DNA of 47,712 nt from Streptomyces altiplanensis (lineage in GTDB: Bacteria > Actinomycetota > Actinomycetes > Streptomycetales > Streptomycetaceae). Position 1 is the first letter of the stretch. The number at the start of each line of letters is the position of its first letter. Where the stretch lies: contig RHMC01000045.1 of assembly GCA_003719395.1 (NCBI GenBank), positions 1 to 47,712 on the forward strand, in the 5' to 3' direction. Position numbers and translations under genes: made by a program. This document shows, one piece after another, positions 17,930-26,013 of the stretch. The notes below the pieces were generated by a model. It made no database searches. It was not told where the DNA came from and worked only from the letters and a program-made list of their open reading frames with translations.

Positions 17930-19385
17930 ATGACTGAGACTTCCCAGACTCCCCGTACCTCCCAGCGCTTCCGCGAGTTCAAGATGCCCGACGTGGGCGA
18001 GGGACTCACCGAGGCCGAGATCCTCAAGTGGTACGTCCGGCCGGGCGACACGGTCACCGACGGCCAGGTGGTGTGCGAGGTCGAGACGGCGAAGGCCGCC
18101 GTGGAACTCCCCATCCCGTACGACGGCGTGGTGCACGAGCTGCGCTTCGGCGAGGGCGTGACGGTCGATGTCGGCCAGGTGATCATCACGGTGGACGTGG
18201 CGCCGGGGTCGGACACACCCGCCGCTGCTCAGGCCCCGGTGGCGGAGCCCGTGCCCGAGGCGGACCAGCCCGAGGAGGCCAAGCCCGCGGCCCGCCAGCC
18301 GGTGCTCGTCGGCTACGGCGTGTCCGAGGCCTCCACGAAGCGCCGCCCGCGCAGGGGCGTGGCGGCCCCGGCGGAGACGGCGGCGGTCGCCGCCGCCGTC
18401 CAGGCGGAGCTCAACGGTCACGGTTCCGGCGCCACGGCGGCGCCGGAGTCCCGGCAGTCCCGCCCGCTGGCCAAGCCTCCGGTCCGCAAGCTCGCCAAGG
18501 ACCTGGGCATCGACCTGACCACGGTCACGCCGACCGGCCCCGACGGGATCATCACCCGCGAGGACGTCCGCGCGGCGACCCGGCTCCGGCACGCCCGGAG
18601 CAGGAGCAGGCGGCACAGCGGGCGAGCCCGAGCCGGTGCCCGCGCCGGAGACCGCTGCGGCTCCGGGGCCGGTCACCGCCGGCGCCCGGGAGACCCGTAC
18701 CCCCATCAAGGGCGTACGGAAGGCCATCGCGTCGGCCATGGTGACCAGCGCGTTCACCGCGCCGCACGTCACGGAGTTCATCACCTTCGACATCACGCGC
18801 ACGATGAAGCTCGTCGAAGAGCTGAAGTCCGACAAGGACATGGCGGGCCTGCGGGTCAACCCGCTCCTCCTGATCGCCAAGGCGTTCCTGGTCGCGATCA
18901 AGCGCAACCCGGACGTCAACGCGGCCTGGGACGAGGCGAACCAGGAGATCGTGCGCAAGGAGTACGTGAACCTGGGCATCGCGGCGGCCACCCCGCGCGG
19001 CCTGATCGTCCCGAACATCAAGGACGCCCAGGCGAAGACCCTGCCCGAACTCGCTTCCGCGCTCGGCGAGCTGGTCTCCACGGCCCGCGAGGGCAAGACG
19101 CCCCCGGCGGCGATGCAGGGCGGCACGGTGACCATCACCAACGTCGGCGTCTTCGGCGTCGACACCGGTACGCCGATCCTCAACCCGGGCGAGTCCGCGA
19201 TCCTCGCGGTCGGCGCGATCAAGCTCCAGCCGTGGGTCCACAAGGGCAAGGTGAAGCCCCGTCAGGTGACCACCCTCGCCCTCTCCTTCGACCACCGGCT
19301 GGTCGACGGCGAGCTGGGCTCCCGGGTCCTGGCGGACGTGGCGGCCGTACTGGAACAGCCGAAGCGCCTGATCACCTGGGCCTAG
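17930..19385 (+). CDS. bkdC: Branched-chain 2-oxoacid dehydrogenase E2 (dihydrolipoyl acyltransferase), one frame break
   Basis: Core acyltransferase of the complex, about 485 residues. One lipoyl domain lies at residues about 10-90, with the lipoylated Lys in [12 protein letters not shown]. An Ala/Pro-rich swinging arm is followed by the E1/E3-binding domain ([19 protein letters not shown], then ITREDVRAA). After a frame change near 18580 (one extra C in a short C run) comes the catalytic domain, ending in [11 protein letters not shown] with the active-site His and Asp. A GTG at 17924 is in frame and closer to GAGGAG; the ATG at 17930 is equally possible. No E3 (lipoamide dehydrogenase) gene is nearby, so the complex must use one encoded elsewhere. 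Confidence 0.92.
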
Positions 19386-19474
19386 GCATCCGCTTTCCCC
19401 CGGACGCTTCCTCCGGGACGCTTCCCCCCCGACGGTCCCGCCGCACGGCGGGGCCCGGTCCGGCTTTTCCGGGC

Positions 19475-19931
19475 TCAGCCGAGACAGAACTCGTTGCCCT
19501 CGGGGTCGTCCTGGAGGACGACGGCGTACCTCCATGTCGGGCCGGTCCAGGACCCGGAACACCGTCGCACCGGCGCCGGTCAGCCGTCTCACCGTGTCGG
19601 TGACGCGCCGCGTCCGGACGTCGAGCGGAACACCGCGCCCGCCGCTCACCTTCACGTCGAGGTGCACCCGGTTCTTGACGCTCTTGGCTTCCGGGACCTG
19701 CTGGAACCACACCCGGGGCCCCCGCCCCGCCGGGTCGACGATCGACTCGGGACTCTCGCCGGCCCCGCCGGTCAGCTCCTCCTCGGCCACGCCCATGTCG
19801 GCCCAGTACGCCCGCCACGTGGAGTGCCCGCCCGGCGGGGGCTCCGGCACGTAACCCAGCGCGTCGCACCAGAAGGCCACCAGCCTCTGCGGGTCCGCGC
19901 AGTCGACCGTCACTTGCAGCGTTGTCTCCAT
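19475..19931 (-). CDS. VOC/glyoxalase-fold protein, one frame break
   Basis: A small vicinal-oxygen-chelate protein of about 150 residues. It opens with the typical first motif (VTVDCADPQRLVAFWCDALGY) and has the middle strand NRVHLDVKV. The closing metal-side motif (YAVVLQDDPEGNEFCLG) is reached only after a frame change near 19528, where about two bases seem to be missing in what would read DMWRY. This subfamily is common in actinobacteria, and members range from drug-binding immunity proteins to enzymes; the function here is not known. It converges with bkdC, with GC-rich inverted repeats in the 89-bp gap. Confidence 0.82.
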
Positions 19932-20014
19932 GGGCCGAGCGTCCCAGACGGGTCTGACAGCGGCGGGACCTCCCGGCGCCCCGGACCACTGCGCCGGCGC
20001 CGGACCGGGCGGAC

Positions 20015-20938
20015 CTACGGCCGGTGCAGGACGTAGACCGGCGGCCCCTCCTCCGTGCCGTCCGCAGGGCGGATGCACGCGTGCTCGCGCATGAGCCTCA
20101 GGCACTCGTCGACGCGGGGCACCGGCAGCCCCGTCCGCTCCGCGATGGATTCGAGCGACTGCCGGAGCTCACCCTCCTGGGCCAGTGCGGGAGCGATGGT
20201 GACGGCCACGGCCCACACGTCCTCCGTCACCGACATGCGCGCTTTCCAGTCGGCCAGCACCGCCTCGGCGGTGAGGCGCGGGTGCCGGACGGCCGGCGGC
20301 GCGGTGCGGTCGGTGAGCAGCACGTCGAGCCGGTCCGTGATCCGCTCCATGGCAGGCGCGGTCGCCTGGTGCGCGGCAAGGGACGCGTGCTGCGCGGCAA
20401 GCGACTCGCGCTGTACGGCTGCGAATTCCTCGTCCGACCGGAGGTTGCGTTCCTCGGCCCGGACGATGGCGTCTGCGATCCGCGCCGGCATGGCGTAGGC
20501 CATGGGGGCTGCCGGGTCCGACGGCTGCACTTCGGCTTCGGGGAGGGCGTAGGAGCCGTACCGCTGGACGGACAGGACCACCTCGGCGACCCATTCCCTG
20601 AACGGCGTGCAGGCGGGTTTCGTGCAACCGATGACGAGGAGGACGAGCCCTTGCAGATCAATGAGCTGAAGGTCCCGGCGCCACTCTCTGCCTGCGGGGA
20701 TGCCGAGACCGTGACTTCTGGTCACCGTCTCGAGGCGCTTGCGGTGTTCTTCCGGGACGTGATCGAGGAGAGCCTTCCCGGGCCTGGTGTACCCGAGCTT
20801 CCTGCATACGTCGGACGCCGGGAACCAGTGGTTTCCGTCGGGCATCGTCAGCCTCCGGAGCCGTGCCCCGGTCGCGCCGTGGGCGAAGTCGCCGATGTCG
20901 ATCGCCTCGTGCCGCGGCGGCATGCCGTGTTCGTTCAT
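20015..20938 (-). CDS. BRO-N domain protein with C-terminal winged-helix-like region
   Basis: A 307-residue antirepressor-like protein. Residues about 25-125 match the BRO-N/Bro fold found in phage antirepressors: GNHWFPASDVCRKLGYTRPGK, a middle segment with HRKRLETVTR, and a final FREWVAEVVLSVQRYG. A charged helical middle (about 155-210, with Ala/Gln/His-rich repeats such as LAAQHASLAAHQ) is likely a coiled coil. The last 80 residues resemble a winged helix (LESIAERTGLPVPRVDECLRLMREHACI). The ATG at 20938 has a strong GGAGGTGG 7-14 nt upstream, better than the GTG at 20947. No phage gene is near. It diverges from a GntR regulator gene. It may be a domesticated regulator. Confidence 0.85.
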   Translation of the reverse strand: MNEHGMPPRHEAIDIGDFAHGATGARLRRLTMPDGNHWFPASDVCRKLGYTRPGKALLDHVPEEHRKRLETVTRSHGLGIPAGREWRRDLQLIDLQGLVLLVIGCTKPACTPFREWVAEVVLSVQRYGSYALPEAEVQPSDPAAPMAYAMPARIADAIVRAEERNLRSDEEFAAVQRESLAAQHASLAAHQATAPAMERITDRLDVLLTDRTAPPAVRHPRLTAEAVLADWKARMSVTEDVWAVAVTIAPALAQEGELRQSLESIAERTGLPVPRVDECLRLMREHACIRPADGTEEGPPVYVLHRP

Positions 20939-20996
20939 TCGGACCACCTCCAGGGCGGAACGTAGAACGGCGCGAATCGGATATGCCAGTCGAATC

Positions 20997-21008
20997 GTGA
21001 ATGTTCAC
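20997..21008. promoter_or_regulatory. Small palindrome in BRO/GntR divergent region
   Basis: GTGAATGTTCAC has 5-bp inverted arms and lies 59 bp upstream of the BRO start and 139 bp upstream of the GntR start. It may be an operator; nothing else supports this. Confidence 0.35.
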
Positions 21009-21146
21009 AAGTGTGGGTGGACGAGGTGGATTTCCCTGCGGACGATCACCGGCGTCCGTATAACGAACGTTGACGGGCGGTCGCCTTCCGTACCGGGATG
21101 CGGACGCCGGTTTCTGTTGCACCTCTGTTGTATCTATGCTGTGCGC

Positions 21147-21830
21147 ATGCCTGCCGCGCCCCCGATTCCCGCCCGCCCTGCCGCCGCCCCCGGCAAGCAG
21201 CCCCCCGCTGCCGAGCGCGTCTACACCCACGTCAAGAAGGGTGTGCTCGACCGCCATTACGAGGGCGGCACCCTCCTCACCGAGGGCGATCTCGCCGACG
21301 CCGTCGGCGTGTCCAGGACGCCGGTGCGGGAAGCGCTGCTGCGGCTGGAGGTCGAGGGGCTCATCAAGCTGTACCCGAAGAAGGGCGCCCTCGTCCTCGC
21401 CGTCTCCGCCCAGGAGATCTCGGACGTCGTCGAAACCCGGCTGCTGGTCGAGGAGTTCGCGGTGCGCCGGGCCGTACCCGCGCCCCCCGCCCTCGTCGCC
21501 CGGCTCGAAGAGCTGCTGGAGGAGCAGAAGCAGCGCGCCCTGGAGGGCGACCTCGCCGAAGTCGCCGTCACCGACCGCTGCTTCCACGCCGAGATCGTCC
21601 GCCACGCCGGGAACCAGATCCTCTCCCGCCTCTACGACCAGCTCCGCGACCGTCAACTGCGCATGGGCGTCACCATCATGGAGGCGCACCCCGACCGCGT
21701 GGCCAAGAACATCACCGAGCACGCCGAGATGCTCGAAGCCATCAGGGCGGGGGACGTGGAAGGCGCCGCGCAGTGCGTACGCCGCCACGTCGGCCGGGTC
21801 AAGGTGCTGGTCCGGGGTGAGGACCGGTGA
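21147..21830 (+). CDS. GntR family (FadR/FCD) transcriptional regulator
   Basis: A 227-residue regulator. The winged helix at residues about 20-85 contains the recognition region LTEGDLADAVGVSRTPVREALLRLEVEGLI and the wing YPKKGALVLAVS. A C-terminal all-helical FCD domain follows, with the metal-type ligands Asp and His in DRCFHAEIVRHAGN and in the later His-containing helix (ITEHAEMLEAI). No ribosome site precedes the ATG, and TATGCT ends 6 bp before it, so a leaderless transcript is plausible. The stop overlaps the GTG of the following MFS gene (GTGA), so the regulator and carrier are co-expressed. The ligand is probably a carboxylate, by family. Confidence 0.9.
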   Translation: MPAAPPIPARPAAAPGKQPPAAERVYTHVKKGVLDRHYEGGTLLTEGDLADAVGVSRTPVREALLRLEVEGLIKLYPKKGALVLAVSAQEISDVVETRLLVEEFAVRRAVPAPPALVARLEELLEEQKQRALEGDLAEVAVTDRCFHAEIVRHAGNQILSRLYDQLRDRQLRMGVTIMEAHPDRVAKNITEHAEMLEAIRAGDVEGAAQCVRRHVGRVKVLVRGEDR

Positions 21831-23154
21831 GGGTTCCCCCCGTTCCACCCGGCCCCGCCGCTCCCGCCGTCTGCCTGCCCGGCGATCCGCCCGGCGGCCG
21901 GTGGCCGCCGACGTCTGGGGCATCGGCGTCGCCGTCTACTTCGTCGCCGTCATCTTCCGTACGAGCCTGGGGGTCGCGGGGCTCGACGCCGCCGACCGGT
22001 TCGACGTCAACGCGTCCGCGCTGTCGACGTTCTCGATCCTCCAGCTCCTCGTCTACGCGGGCATGCAGATACCCGTCGGCCTCATGGTCGACCGCCTCGG
22101 GACGAAGAAGGTCCTGACCCTGGGCGTCGTCCTGTTCACCCTCGGGCAGCTCGGCTTCGCCCTCTCCCCCTCGTACGGCACGGCCCTCGCCGCCCGCGCC
22201 CTCCTCGGCTGCGGCGACGCGATGACCTTCATCGCCGTCCTGCGGCTCGGCGCCCGCTGGTTCCCGGCCCGCCGCGGACCGCTCATCGCGCAGGTGGCCG
22301 CGCTCTGCGGGATGGCGGGCAACCTCATGTCCACGCTCGTCATCGCGCGCATGCTGCACGGCGTCGGCTGGACCACCACCTTCGCGGGCAGCTCGCTCGC
22401 CGGGGTGCTCGTGCTCGTACTCCTGCTGCTGTTCCTCAAGGACCACCGCGAGGGGCACGAGCCGGCGCCCGCCGAGCACGCGGGCGCGGCCTACGTCCGC
22501 AAGCAGATCGCCGCCTCGTGGCGCGAGCCCGGGACACGGCTCGGGATGTGGGTGCACTTCACGACGCAGTTCCCGGGGATGGTGTTCCTGCTGCTGTGGG
22601 GGCTGCCGTTCCTCGTCGAGGCGCAAGGACTCTCGCGCGGGACGGCGGGCGGGCTGCTGACGCTCGTCGTGCTGTCCAACATGGCGCTCGGCCTGGTGTA
22701 CGGGCAGCTGATCGCCCGCCACGGCGCGGCCCGTGCGCCGCTCGCCCTCTCCACCGTCGGGGCGACCGCCCTGCTGTGGGCGGCGACCCTCGCGTACCCG
22801 GGCGACCACGCCCCGATGTGGCTGCTGGTCACGTTGTGCACGGTGCTCGGTGCCTGCGGTCCCGCCTCGATGATCGGCTTCGACTTCGCCCGGCCCGCCA
22901 ACCCGCCGGAGCGCCAGGGCACCGCGTCCGGGATCGTCAACATGGGCGGCTTCGTCGCCTCGATGACGACGCTGCTCGCGGTGGGCGTGCTGCTCGACGC
23001 CACCGGGGACAACTACCGGATCGCGTTCGCCTCGGTCTTCGTGCTGGAGGCGGCCGGGGTCGTGCAGATCCTGCGCCTGCGCAAGCGCACGGCCCGCCGG
23101 GAGCGGGACCACCTGGTCGCCAGCCGCGTCGAGGCGGTGCACGTCCCGGTCTGA
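21827..23154 (+). CDS. Major facilitator superfamily transporter, probable frame break near the N-terminus
   Basis: A 12-helix MFS carrier of about 440 residues. The first helix starts at DVWGIGVAVYFVAV. The loop 2-3 signature appears as GLMVDRLGTKKVL, and the later helices are well formed up to the basic C-terminal tail. The GTG at 21827 overlaps the GntR stop, but its frame leaves the transporter frame near 21890. A missing base in a run of C and G would join VCLPGDPP to RRPVAADVW. If there is no error, translation could begin at the in-frame GTG near 21902. The substrate is unknown; the coupled FCD-type regulator hints at an organic acid. Convergent with the next gene. Confidence 0.85.
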
Positions 23155-23174
23155 GGGGGCCGGAAGGCGGCCGC

Positions 23175-23238
23175 TTCACGGCGTGACGTTCCTACGGCGT
23201 GACGGCCCTACGGGGCGACGGCCCTACGGCGTGACGGC
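23175..23238. repeat. Four imperfect 16-bp direct repeats
   Basis: Units of CCTACGGCGTGACGGC type repeat at 23191, 23207 and 23223, preceded by a weaker copy at 23175. The last copy covers the stop codon of the convergent minus-strand gene (23224), so the repeat may have extended or trimmed that C-terminus. Confidence 0.8.
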
Positions 23239-24047
23239 GAAGTTGCGCAGGATCGCGTCCGCCAGCTCCTCGTCGCCCTCGACCTTGACGCGGTCGGCGA
23301 CCGCGCCGTGGCGGACCCGGCCGCAGGCCAGGCGTACGTACGTCTCCCAGTCCATGACGATCGTCGCGAGCGGGCCCAGCGAGGGCGTGCCGTCCACCGT
23401 GCCGCGGCCCTCCGCGTCCACGCGGACCGTGCGCATGAACTCGACCGGGCCGTGCACGTCGAAGACGACCGCGGAGCCGGCGGGCGCGTCCGCCCCCTTC
23501 GCGAGACCTTCGGCAGGCCCTGGACGAGGACGTCGCGGGTGACGAACGCGCCGGGGGAGTCGAGGTTGCCGGGCCGGCCGAGCGCGGTGCGCAGGTCCTG
23601 CTCGTGCACCCAGGTGTCGAAGGCCCGCATCCGCATGGCCAGTTCCAGGGTCTGCTCGGCGCCGAGCGGGGCGCGGACCATGGTGTCGGGGGAACGCGTC
23701 TCGTTGCGGAGCTGACGCGCGCGGCGGATGATCGTGTATTCGAGTTCGGAGGTCATCTCCGGCGCGGTGTGGTGGCGCCGCACGTCGACCTGCATCTCCA
23801 TGTACCGGGCGAACTCCGACGTCACGTGGTACAGGTCACGCGGCAGCGAGTGGATCGGCCGGGGGTCGCCGAGCATCTCGCACTCCATGCCGATGACGTG
23901 CGAGACGATGTCGCGTACCGACCAGCCGGGGCACGGCGTGCGGCGGTTCCACTCGCCCTCGACGAGCGGTGTCACCAGCTCGGATATCGCTTCGATGGAG
24001 TGGGTCCATGCTTCGGCGTAGGGCTGGAGGCTGGGATGGACGGTCAC
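23224..24047 (-). CDS. Mycothiol-dependent maleylpyruvate isomerase-like (DinB-fold) protein, one frame break
   Basis: A protein of about 270 residues of the actinobacterial DinB/MDMPI family. The N-terminal four-helix domain has the typical TPCPGWSVRDIVSHVIGMECE segment with a metal-binding His, and a further His in HEQDLRTALGRPG near residue 155. The second part, an SCP2-like C-terminal domain (VVFDVHGPVEFMRTVRVD, later ETYVRLACGR), is read in another frame after a break near 23505. Family members include mycothiol-dependent isomerases and S-transferases, but most are uncharacterised, so the reaction is unknown. It diverges from the nitrilase-family gene, with 158 bp between. Confidence 0.8.
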
Positions 24048-24205
24048 GGGACCCCTCGTGCGGTTCAGTGGCGGTGGCGCGGGCTGGTCTGGGCTCTGTG
24101 GGAGGCTTGCACGCTAAGTTACGCTGCCCCGTGGCACCCTGGCAGTGCTTTGGTATGACGATCGTAGGCCCGTGTTGACGGCTCGAATGCCAGGACGGTG
24201 GTAGT

Positions 24206-25009
24206 GTGCGCGCCTCCCTCATCCAGATCGCAGTAGACCCGGACGAATCGGTCAATTCTCGTCGGCTGCGTGTGGCTTCGCTCGTGCGTGAGCAGCGCGA
24301 GCGGCACGGCGCGGATCTGGTGGTCCTTCCCGAGCTGTGGCCGACCGGGGCCTTCGCGTACGAATCCTTCGTCGGCGAGGCGGAGCCCCTGGAGGGCCCG
24401 ACGTACCGGGTGATGGCGGAGGCGGCGGCCGGCGCCGGGGTGTGGCTGCACGCCGGATCGATCGTCGAGCGCACGGCACCCGACAGCGGCTCCGCCGCGG
24501 GGTCCGGTCCCCTCTACAACACCTCGCTGGTCTTCTCCCCCGACGGCGAGCTCGTCCGTGCGTACCGCAAGATCCACCGCTTCGGCTTCGACAAGGGCGA
24601 GGCCGTGCTGATGAGCGCGGGCGAGGAGCTCGTGACGGTGCGGGCCGCGGGCCTGACCTTCGGTCTCGGCACCTGCTACGACCTGCGCTTCCCCGAACTC
24701 TTCCGCGGCCTCGTCGACGCCGGGGCGCAGGCGTTCGTCGTCCCGGCCGGCTGGCCGCCCGGCGCCGCGACCACTGGACGCTGCTGGCCCGACAGGGCGT
24801 CGAGAACCAGGCGTACGTCCTGGCCTGCGGCACCGCCGGCACCCACGCGGGGGTGGAGCAGGCGGGGCACAGCATCGTCGTCGACGTGGGGCGAGGTGCT
24901 GGCGGAGGCGGGACCGGCGGAGGAGGTGCTCACGGTCGACCTGGACCCGGCCAGGGTGGCGAAGACCCGCGACCAGTTCCCGGCCCTGAAGGACCGGCGG
25001 CTGCGCTAG
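24206..25009 (+). CDS. Carbon-nitrogen hydrolase (nitrilase superfamily), two compensating frame breaks
   Basis: An amidase-type enzyme of about 267 residues, close to omega-amidase/YafV-like members. The catalytic triad is visible: Glu in LPELWPTG, Lys in YRKIHRFGFD and Cys in GTCYDLRFPELF. The open frame is continuous, but between about 24768 and 24888 its residues are nonsense. The homologous sequence there (DHWTLLARQGVENQAYVLAC, then GTHAGVEQAGHSIVVD) is in another frame. So one base change near 24768 is cancelled by another near 24888, and the automatic translation of this 40-residue stretch is wrong. The start is a GTG with no strong ribosome site. The substrate is probably an omega-amide or N-carbamoyl compound; not determinable here. 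Confidence 0.88.
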   Translation: MRASLIQIAVDPDESVNSRRLRVASLVREQRERHGADLVVLPELWPTGAFAYESFVGEAEPLEGPTYRVMAEAAAGAGVWLHAGSIVERTAPDSGSAAGSGPLYNTSLVFSPDGELVRAYRKIHRFGFDKGEAVLMSAGEELVTVRAAGLTFGLGTCYDLRFPELFRGLVDAGAQAFVVPAGWPPGAATTGRCWPDRASRTRRTSWPAAPPAPTRGWSRRGTASSSTWGEVLAEAGPAEEVLTVDLDPARVAKTRDQFPALKDRRLR

Positions 25010-25040
25010 CGGCGCAGCGGCGCCGTGGGGGCGGGGAGAC

Positions 25041-25535
25041 TCAGCCGTCCTCGCGCTCCTTCTCCGCCATCCGGATCACGCACACCGCGACCGCGATCAG
25101 CAGCGCCGTGTCGGCGTCGTCCCGTACGACATCGACGGCGTACGTGTCGCGGACCCGGAACCACTTCCGGGAGATGCGGGCCAGCAGCTCGCCGTCGTGC
25201 TCGACCGAGAACTCCCGGTCGAGCACACGGCCGCTGACATCCAGTTCGGTCCCCTCGGCCAGGGCGACGCGGTAGTGGTTGCGCAGCAGCGACAGCCGCT
25301 TCCTGCGTACGGTCGCGAGCGTCTGCCCGTCCCGCTCGACGGTCATCGCGTCCCGGATGCTGAGCGCCTTCTCGCGCAGCGTGACCAGCACCCGGCCGGC
25401 CGGATCCTTGATCTCCAGGGTGTCGCGCAGCCGCATCGCCTTGCCGTCGACGAGGAAGGCGTGGTGGCCGTGCTCGTCCTCGATCCAGTAGTCGTCGCCG
25501 ATGCTGAAGATCTTGTCGCGTACGAGGTACTTCAT
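25041..25535 (-). CDS. LURP-one-related (Tubby-like fold) protein
   Basis: An intact 164-residue protein of the LURP-one family (formerly DUF567), a 12-stranded barrel with a central helix related to phospholipid scramblases. It shows the repeated short beta motifs of the family: YLVRDKIFSIGDDYWIEDE, FLVDGKAMRLRDTLEIKD, and a C-terminal helix-like end (ALLIAVAVCVIRM). The cellular role in bacteria is unknown; membrane association through the C-terminal hydrophobic helix is possible. The ATG start gives the usual family N-terminus. It converges with the nitrilase gene. Confidence 0.88.
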   Translation of the reverse strand: MKYLVRDKIFSIGDDYWIEDEHGHHAFLVDGKAMRLRDTLEIKDPAGRVLVTLREKALSIRDAMTVERDGQTLATVRRKRLSLLRNHYRVALAEGTELDVSGRVLDREFSVEHDGELLARISRKWFRVRDTYAVDVVRDDADTALLIAVAVCVIRMAEKEREDG

Positions 25536-26013
25536 GCGGTCAGGGCTACCCCGTGGCGGCGGCCTCGCACCAGAGGTACTTGTCGGACGACCCGAATGCG
25601 GCAGCGGTCAGCCGCCCGGGGCTGCCTCAGCGCCGGCCCGGAGCGCGTGAACGTCCTCCCCGAGCAGTTGTGCGGCCTTGGGAACGGTTGCCCGAAGAGG
25701 TGTGCGGCCCAGATTGCCCCGACGCCCGACGCCCGACGCCCGACGCCCGACGCCCGACGCCCGACGGGCTTCGGATCGGTGTCTGTTGCGTGCGCCACGG
25801 GCACGTGTGCCCATCCGCCGGACAGCACGGCGGCCCGTGACCGCTCACTGGGCATGGCGGCGCTCCTCCTGTGGTGGACGCCTTGGGGGCGTTCCAACGG
25901 ATGCGGGATCCGGCCGGCGACTGCGGGGCAGGGAGCGGCTCGTCCTGCCAGGGGGGCACCCGCGTCGCACGGCCGTGACCGGGCGTTCATGCGCCGGATG
26001 GCACCCTTGAAAC
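25536..26013. other. 478-bp intergenic region without a supported gene
   Basis: No reading frame here resembles a known protein. The region holds a heptamer array (25718-25766) and otherwise GC-rich unique sequence. It must contain the promoters of the divergent LURP-one and thioredoxin-NHL genes. I found no clear promoter. Confidence 0.6.
25718..25766. repeat. Heptamer tandem array, seven perfect CCCGACG units
   Basis: Seven identical 7-bp units lie head to tail in the intergenic region. The unit differs from that at 14694 but has the same period. There are no spacers, so it is not a CRISPR. Confidence 0.95.

Noticed and set aside
15761..19385. Pyruvate dehydrogenase operon
   Set aside because: Actinobacteria use a single-chain E1 (AceE) for pyruvate; a split E1 with this E2 fits branched-chain oxoacids better.
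18552..20105. A 517-codon minus-strand frame covering the VOC gene and antisense to bkdC
   Set aside because: Only the first third is the VOC protein; the rest is antisense to bkdC and follows the frame break at 19528.
20015..21146. Prophage remnant around the BRO gene
   Set aside because: No integrase, structural, lysis or attachment-site sequence is visible on either side; neighbours are ordinary chromosomal genes.
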